From Cognataquiflexum nitidum (GTDB lineage Bacteria > Bacteroidota > Bacteroidia > Cytophagales > Cyclobacteriaceae): a stretch of 64,000 nt of DNA. This document shows positions 58,856-64,000 of the stretch, piece after piece. The position numbers and the translations under genes are program-made. Where the stretch lies: contig NZ_JAKZAM010000007.1 in assembly GCF_022538055.1 (NCBI RefSeq), positions 1 to 64,000 of the forward strand, in the 5' to 3' direction. The first letter of the stretch is position 1. Each line of letters starts with the position of its first letter. The notes beneath the pieces were generated by a model. It was not told the origin of the DNA. It saw only the letters and a list, made by a program, of their open reading frames with translations, and did not search any database.

Positions 58856-60606
58856 TACTTTGTATTGGTTTGGGTGGCGTAGGATGAATATTTTTCTAAT
58901 GTTTCCTCCGTGATGGCATGGTCAAAGGCGGATAAAGCCGTATTGTCATCCAAGAATATATGGTCCGAACCGACACTTTCCAATAATGCCCACCTGTTCA
59001 ACACATCCCTTACTGGACCTTTGATACTTGTCATGGAAATGTCCATGCCTGATTTTCGCCAGGTATTGATCCACTCGGTGAGTTCGTGTGCACCCGTGCT
59101 GTCTATATTGCTGACGCTTTCCATATTAAAAACCAGCATTTTCACTTTCTTTCCTTTTTCAGAAATCCAGAGGTCCAATTTGTCTTTGATAAATTCCACA
59201 TTGGCAAAATAAATCGGCCCATCGATCCTTACCATCAAAAGGTCGTCTCTTACTTCAAGGTTTTTGAACCTTGTAATGTTTCTGAAGGTATTTGTTCCGG
59301 GAACTCTTCCAAGTTGGGCAATATGTGGCCTAGAAGCCCTGTAAATAACAACCAATAGCGATAAGACCATCCCTGAAATGATACCTGTTTTGATCCCCAA
59401 GGTCAGTGTGATGACAAAGGTAGCAACCAACATGGCGAAGTCTGCCTTGTCCTTGTGCCACAAATGCACCGGTTCCTTGAAGTCAATCAGTCCTGAAACT
59501 GCCACCAATACTACTGCGGCAAGGATAGCACTTGGAAGATTGTAGAATAAGCCTGTGAAAAACAACAGCGTTAGCACGATCAAAATGGCACTGAAAATAG
59601 AAGCCATTGTTGTTTTGGCACCCGCATCGTTGTTTACAGCAGTTCTGGAAAAACCTCCTGTAACTGGATATCCCTGAAAAAAGGCAGCACCAAAATTAGC
59701 CATACCCAAAGCAGTCAATTCCTGATTGGCATTCAGTCTGTAGTTTTTATGTTTTGCCTGTATGGTTTTTGCTACTGCAAAAGATTCTGCAAAACCCACA
59801 AGAGAGATGGTCAATGCTATTGGTAGCAATGTTTTCCAGGTAGCTAGGTCAAAAGAAGGGGAGGAAAGTGAAGGCAATCCGCTTGGGACATCACCCACGA
59901 TTTTGACTCCCTGGCTTGTAAGGTCAAAACCCGAAACCAAGGCAATCCCAACGATCACAGCCACCAAAGGGGCCGGAAAGCTTTTATGTATTTTTTTCCC
60001 GTATTTGATGATGATAATACCGATTACACCGATTCCAAATGTTAACCAATGGATATCTCCGATATTTTGGAAGATGGCTACAATCATTTCCTGAATGTGT
60101 TCCGAGTTGGGAAGGTTGATCCTGAACAAATGTTTGATCTGACTCAATCCAATAATGATAGCTGCGGCGGAGGTAAATCCGCTAATAACTGGGTGGGAGA
60201 GGAAGTTGACCACAAAACCCAATTTAAAAAGGCCCATTCCGAATTGGATCAAACCTACCAAAAAGGCCAATGATAAGGCGTAAAGTAAGTATTGTTCGGG
60301 AGACGATGCATTGAGCGTAGCTATTCCTGCAGCTGTCAGCAGGGATACCATAGCGACGGGACCCACCGCCAATTGTCTTGAAGTTCCAAATATTGCGTAT
60401 AAGATAAGTGGAACAGTCACCGCATAAAGTCCATGTATAGGTTCTAATCCTGCAAGCATGGCATAGGCCATTCCTTGTGGGATCAACATAATGCCCACCG
60501 TCAAACCTGCAGAGAGGTCTCCCTGTAGGTCGGTTTTTTTGTAGGTTGGCAACCATTCCAGGATAGGGACATACCCTTTTACACGTTGGAGGAAATTATT
60601 TTTCAT
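58855..60606 (-). CDS. SulP-family anion transporter with STAS domain (probable bicarbonate importer)
   Basis: 583 residues. About 10-12 membrane helices from residue 25 to 420, with the SulP signature GLTVGIMLIPQGMAYAMLAGLEPIHGLY near the start, then a cytoplasmic STAS domain (about 440-555; VSNIDSTGAHELTEWINTW). SulP proteins carry sulfate, bicarbonate or other anions. Translational coupling to a carbonic anhydrase points to bicarbonate (BicA-like), as inference. A CRP-like site lies 96 bp upstream of its ATG. Confidence 0.92.
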   Translation of the reverse strand: MKNNFLQRVKGYVPILEWLPTYKKTDLQGDLSAGLTVGIMLIPQGMAYAMLAGLEPIHGLYAVTVPLILYAIFGTSRQLAVGPVAMVSLLTAAGIATLNASSPEQYLLYALSLAFLVGLIQFGMGLFKLGFVVNFLSHPVISGFTSAAAIIIGLSQIKHLFRINLPNSEHIQEMIVAIFQNIGDIHWLTFGIGVIGIIIIKYGKKIHKSFPAPLVAVIVGIALVSGFDLTSQGVKIVGDVPSGLPSLSSPSFDLATWKTLLPIALTISLVGFAESFAVAKTIQAKHKNYRLNANQELTALGMANFGAAFFQGYPVTGGFSRTAVNNDAGAKTTMASIFSAILIVLTLLFFTGLFYNLPSAILAAVVLVAVSGLIDFKEPVHLWHKDKADFAMLVATFVITLTLGIKTGIISGMVLSLLVVIYRASRPHIAQLGRVPGTNTFRNITRFKNLEVRDDLLMVRIDGPIYFANVEFIKDKLDLWISEKGKKVKMLVFNMESVSNIDSTGAHELTEWINTWRKSGMDISMTSIKGPVRDVLNRWALLESVGSDHIFLDDNTALSAFDHAITEETLEKYSSYATQTNTK

Positions 60607-60701
60607 AGCTGAAATTCTATTCTAAAGTTAACAAAATTCCAGGACTTGTTAGGTTAGCCCTGAAATCATCCCCAAAATTCAAAAAAAATGGCTTTGTAAT
60701 T

Positions 60702-60717
60702 TGTGACGATTGTTACG
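60702..60717 (-). promoter_or_regulatory. CRP-like operator upstream of SulP-carbonic anhydrase operon
   Basis: TGTGACGATTGTTACG: GTGAC-N4-GTTAC, one mismatch from the GTGAC-N4-GTCAC palindrome in front of the crp-like gene. On the minus strand a near-consensus -7 element GAATTTTG occupies 60680-60673. The site centre to the first base of the -7 element is 29.5 bp, exactly as at the crp-like promoter. Confidence 0.5.
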
Positions 60718-60725
60718 CAATAAAA

Positions 60726-60750
60726 AAAGCCATCCTTTTGGGATGGCTTT
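60726..60750. terminator. Terminator of the TonB-dependent receptor gene
   Basis: AAAGCCATCC (60726-60735) pairs with GGATGGCTTT (60741-60750). On the minus strand it lies after the receptor stop and is followed by TTTTTTTATTGCG, so it ends that transcript. Confidence 0.85.
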
Positions 60751-60772
60751 AAATAATGGTTTTAATGTTTGT

Positions 60773-63739
60773 TTAATTTAAGAATTCATCAAATGTGATG
60801 GATACAAAATACATCGATCCAACGGTTGGGTTACCCCAAGCCTGACGATAGCCACTGTTTAGCAGGTTTGTACCGCCAACTTTGATGATGGATTTGATGG
60901 ATTTTACTTTGTAGCTGACCTGGGCATCGAAGATACTGAAGGCAGGCATGACAGATAAACCCTGTGTGGAAACACTAGGTCCCACAAAAGAAGACTGCCA
61001 TACAAATTCATCCTGCCATCTCCAAGAAATTCCAAAACCAAGATTTTTGACTACTTCCCTGTTTGCGAAGTTGAACACAGTTCTGTACTCAGGTGTGTTG
61101 AATGCAGGTTGGAAGCCATCTAAGTCATCGATGTTGTCTAGCTTGTTGAAGGAGACGTTACCACCGATGGTGTATCCTTTAGGCAACTGGTAATCCAATC
61201 CCAAAGCCCAACCATACGATTTGATGATTTCCTGTCTGTTTACAGGCATGGAGTACACATTTCGCGTATTGGCACTCAATAGGTTTAGACCTGAAAAAGA
61301 TGCAGGATTGGTAGCACTTGGATTTCTGTCCTGTACCAATACCTGACCTCCAATAAAGTTTTCGAATCTGTTGTAATAATAATATCCGTCGATCAAGAGT
61401 TTATTTTTGATCAAAGACTTATATCCAAATTCATAAGATTTCACGATTTCAGGCTGGAAAGTGGTAGTCTCATAAGCCGTTTTCTTATCTTGGTTAGCCA
61501 TTGCAGCTCGGAAAGGGACCTGCTGTGCCATTGCTGCTGCTATTGCCTCAGGAGTATTTGGGATAGTTCCATTTTGGATAAGAGGAAGTACATATTGGGT
61601 AAATACACTCTGTTGGAAGGCAGGAGTAGCAGCAGTTTGTTGGACAGCACCGCCAAACTGCGTTACAGTTGCTAATGAGTATACCGGATTGGTATTGAAA
61701 TTATACCTGTCTCTGAACAATGGAAGTCCACCAATCAACCTAGCTTGAGGAGTAACCAAGTCTATGAATTGGTCTTGGGTGGTAGGTAGTCTGAATCCTG
61801 TCTGATAAGAAGCTCTGAAGTTGTGCTGACCTGCAGTGTACACTGCAGACACCCTAGGAGACCATTGGCCTTCAAAATTCTCATTTTTATCATATCGGAT
61901 CGATGCTGTCAACTTCAATTTGTCATTGATCATTCTTTTTGAGCCTTGAGCATATCCTCCATATTCTTGGATGGTAAATTCATTGCCATCATCGTCTGTA
62001 GCAAACAAGGTTTTTTCAGAGTTCAATTGGTAAGTTCTGAAATTGGCTCCAACTACAAAATCAGCAAACTTGATGTCCTTGAAGCTGTATGAACCCTCGT
62101 AGTGATAAAGGTTTGTTTTGTCCACAAATCTTGCACCTACACCATTCTGGTTGCCTGGAATAGGTCTGGATGTTACATCAGACAAGGCTTGATTGAATTC
62201 GGGACTGCCTGGTAAATACCTACCGGTATCTGCGGCACCCCTTGCTGCTGCATGTGCTGCATCTGGAGTTGCTCCTTGTGATATTGCACCTACATAGGTT
62301 CCTACATATTGGCCAAACCAAGTTGTACTTGGTTTCCAAGCTTCATTGATACCTTGCGCAGCAATACCCACGGCATAGGCATCTCCCGAACGTTCTTGAG
62401 TGGTATATGCCCTTACAAACCAATTTGAGCCTCTCAGTTCAGCTTTGTACTGACCCAACATAAAATTGGCAATGGAATACCTGTCAGCGCCTGTATAGAC
62501 TGTAGTTCCCATTCCTTGGTTTCCTTGGAAGATAGCTTCAACCTTATCTGTAATCCTCCAATGCAATGCTGCATTCAATTTTAATGACCTAGTATCATAA
62601 TCAGCCACATCTCTTTCTAGATAACCTGTTCTTGAAATGAAAGTGTTTTGAGGAACCAATCCAAGTGCTGCAGAAGGCAATAGACCTGCACCAATTAGCG
62701 ATTGGGCAACACTTTGCATGCTTACATTCGTTTCATCACCATAGATGTTGACTCCATTGAAACCCGGGTTATTGATTCTGTTACCGCTTTCGATTGTAGA
62801 ACCGTTCAATAGGGATTGGTCTCTGAAGTCATTGGCCTGCCAATCATTTGCTGAAAGGTAACTGACATTTACTTTAATGGCTACTTTATCGCTGAGTGCA
62901 GTGGCATATCTTGCAGAAAAGTCATAGAATCCTGTGGTAGGATTTGTACGGGAGCCTTCGCTCATCATGCCACCCTTCATCTGTACTGAAAGTCCCTGAT
63001 ATTGGAATGGATTTTTACTATTTAGCAACAAAATACCGTTTATAGCATTTGGTCCATAGAGGGCCGAAGCTGCTCCCGGAAGTAATTCAAGGCTTTCCAG
63101 ATCCAATTCTGAAATACCTGCAATGTTACCTACAGAGAAATTCAATCCTGGAGCTTGGTTGTCCATTCCATCGATCATCTGTACGGTACGTACGTTTCCG
63201 TTTGCATTGAAACCTCGTGTGTTGAAGGATTTGAATGTGAGTGATTGTGTACTCATTTCTACTCCTTTTAGGTTATTCAGTCCGTCATAGAAACTCGCCT
63301 GTGGAGCCTCTCTGATGGAGATGATATCCATTCTCTCCACCGTGACAGGGGATTGAAGCACACTCTCTTCTACCCTAGAAGCCGAAACGACAATCTCCTG
63401 ACCCAAAATAGAAGCCTCAGAAAGGCTTACCTGAAGGTTTGATACATTGTCTTGTGTGATTTCAACTTCTTTACTTGAAAAACCAACCATCGAAAAAATC
63501 AATGTTAGTGGAGGTGCTTGGTTTACCCTTAATGTGAAATTACCACCAAGATCAGAGATGGTACCGACTACTTTTCCTTTGACGACAATGTTGACGCCAA
63601 CAAGGGTTTCTTTTGTTCCTTCTTCTGTAACTTTTCCAGAAATTGTCGTCGTTTGGGCGAAAACTTCGGTAGTTGCAAAGGAGAGCATCATGAGCAGCAA
63701 TATTACAACTTGCCACCTGTTTTTAGTAAATTTTTGCAT
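60773..63739 (-). CDS. TonB-dependent outer-membrane receptor with CarboxypepD_reg-like domain
   Basis: 988 residues. Signal peptide to VFAQ (about residue 29), then a CarboxypepD_reg-like beta domain (TISGKVTEEGTKETLVGVNI, about 32-115), plug domain (VESVLQSPVTVERMDIISIREAP; SFNTRGFNANG near 175; SALYGPNAINGILLLNSK near 230), and a 22-strand barrel from about 260. The end SMYFVSITFDEFLN is the closing strand. No SusD partner follows, so it is a SusC-independent type, taking up siderophores, vitamins or other ligands by proton motive force. Ligand unknown. Monocistronic by the terminator. Confidence 0.92.
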   Translation of the reverse strand: MQKFTKNRWQVVILLLMMLSFATTEVFAQTTTISGKVTEEGTKETLVGVNIVVKGKVVGTISDLGGNFTLRVNQAPPLTLIFSMVGFSSKEVEITQDNVSNLQVSLSEASILGQEIVVSASRVEESVLQSPVTVERMDIISIREAPQASFYDGLNNLKGVEMSTQSLTFKSFNTRGFNANGNVRTVQMIDGMDNQAPGLNFSVGNIAGISELDLESLELLPGAASALYGPNAINGILLLNSKNPFQYQGLSVQMKGGMMSEGSRTNPTTGFYDFSARYATALSDKVAIKVNVSYLSANDWQANDFRDQSLLNGSTIESGNRINNPGFNGVNIYGDETNVSMQSVAQSLIGAGLLPSAALGLVPQNTFISRTGYLERDVADYDTRSLKLNAALHWRITDKVEAIFQGNQGMGTTVYTGADRYSIANFMLGQYKAELRGSNWFVRAYTTQERSGDAYAVGIAAQGINEAWKPSTTWFGQYVGTYVGAISQGATPDAAHAAARGAADTGRYLPGSPEFNQALSDVTSRPIPGNQNGVGARFVDKTNLYHYEGSYSFKDIKFADFVVGANFRTYQLNSEKTLFATDDDGNEFTIQEYGGYAQGSKRMINDKLKLTASIRYDKNENFEGQWSPRVSAVYTAGQHNFRASYQTGFRLPTTQDQFIDLVTPQARLIGGLPLFRDRYNFNTNPVYSLATVTQFGGAVQQTAATPAFQQSVFTQYVLPLIQNGTIPNTPEAIAAAMAQQVPFRAAMANQDKKTAYETTTFQPEIVKSYEFGYKSLIKNKLLIDGYYYYNRFENFIGGQVLVQDRNPSATNPASFSGLNLLSANTRNVYSMPVNRQEIIKSYGWALGLDYQLPKGYTIGGNVSFNKLDNIDDLDGFQPAFNTPEYRTVFNFANREVVKNLGFGISWRWQDEFVWQSSFVGPSVSTQGLSVMPAFSIFDAQVSYKVKSIKSIIKVGGTNLLNSGYRQAWGNPTVGSMYFVSITFDEFLN

Positions 63740-64000
63740 ATGGTATTTTGGGTTTGTTGTTTAATTATTATTAGGGCAGATTATTTGCATGAAATTTAGA
63801 TTAAAATAACAATTATCAATATAATTAGCTAAAATATTTTTAATCGGGGTTCAGGACGATTACAAAAATTTTAAAAATCAACCTTGAAAAATGTTTGAAA
63901 ATGTAAATAAAGTGGTTAAAATCATCAAAAATTAATCTTTTTTCAAAAAATACTAAGTAAAAAGTAGTTATAATTTTTTTAAAAAAAACCCGCCGTGAGG
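63740..64000. other. Intergenic region at the right edge
   Basis: Very AT-rich upstream region of the receptor gene. I see no gene and no clear TAnnTTTG on the minus strand. The final GC-rich bases may begin the next unit outside the window. Confidence 0.4.

Overview
The window reads as chromosomal DNA of a Bacteroidota bacterium, most likely a free-living, aerobic member of the order Cytophagales (Cyclobacteriaceae-like; inferred from gene content, not from a marker search). Pointers are the moderate-to-low GC, candidate promoters of the Bacteroidota type (TAnnTTTG at -7), weak ribosome binding sites, many lipoprotein signals, a TonB-dependent receptor with a CarboxypepD_reg-like N-terminus, hybrid histidine kinases, a methionine synthase split in two genes, and IcmF. 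There is no rRNA, tRNA, prophage, CRISPR array or complete insertion sequence.

Layout. 0.4-6.5 kb: a two-gene AddAB-like recombination helicase-nuclease. 6.5-10.2 kb: an accessory stretch with REP-like palindromes, a HicAB toxin-antitoxin locus whose toxin gene has an in-frame stop codon, a secreted GH32 fructan hydrolase, a GxxExxY protein and a 190-bp tandem repeat. 10.2-16.4 kb, minus strand: a GH97 glycosidase, a P-type cation ATPase and an M50/CBS site-2 protease. 16.9-21.2 kb: IcmF, OsmC and a small partner. 21.2-25.1 kb: a freestanding Cache-type lipoprotein directly followed by a hybrid histidine kinase. 25.1-30.1 kb, minus strand: an E2 acyltransferase, CinA, an SDR, dihydrofolate reductase and a secreted DUF4412-like protein. 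30.2-38.8 kb: a tripartite RND efflux operon lying between two related 121-residue membrane proteins; a decayed 3' fragment of fmt lies beside the first and intact fmt beside the second. 39-46 kb: a tiny acidic lipoprotein, a 1437-residue multi-PAS/GAF hybrid kinase, an outer-membrane protein and an exported RidA homologue.

46.2-51.9 kb is a clear methionine operon: a SAM-I riboswitch, metH in two overlapping genes, metF, and a HMG-CoA-lyase-like gene. 52-55.6 kb holds a PagL-like lipid A deacylase, a PepSY membrane protein and a Na/phosphate cotransporter. 55.7-60.7 kb holds a tandem universal stress protein, an SDR, a Crp/Fnr regulator and a convergent SulP transporter-carbonic anhydrase operon, probably a bicarbonate uptake and hydration pair. 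60.8-63.7 kb is a TonB-dependent receptor.

The most useful new observations are the nonsense-interrupted hicA, REP-like palindromes on either side of it, the fmt fragment and the paired 121-residue genes with apparently leaderless promoters, the lipoprotein-Cache/kinase pair, and a shared TGTGAC-N4-GTYAC operator placed at the same distance from a -7 element upstream of both the crp-like gene and the SulP-carbonic anhydrase operon.
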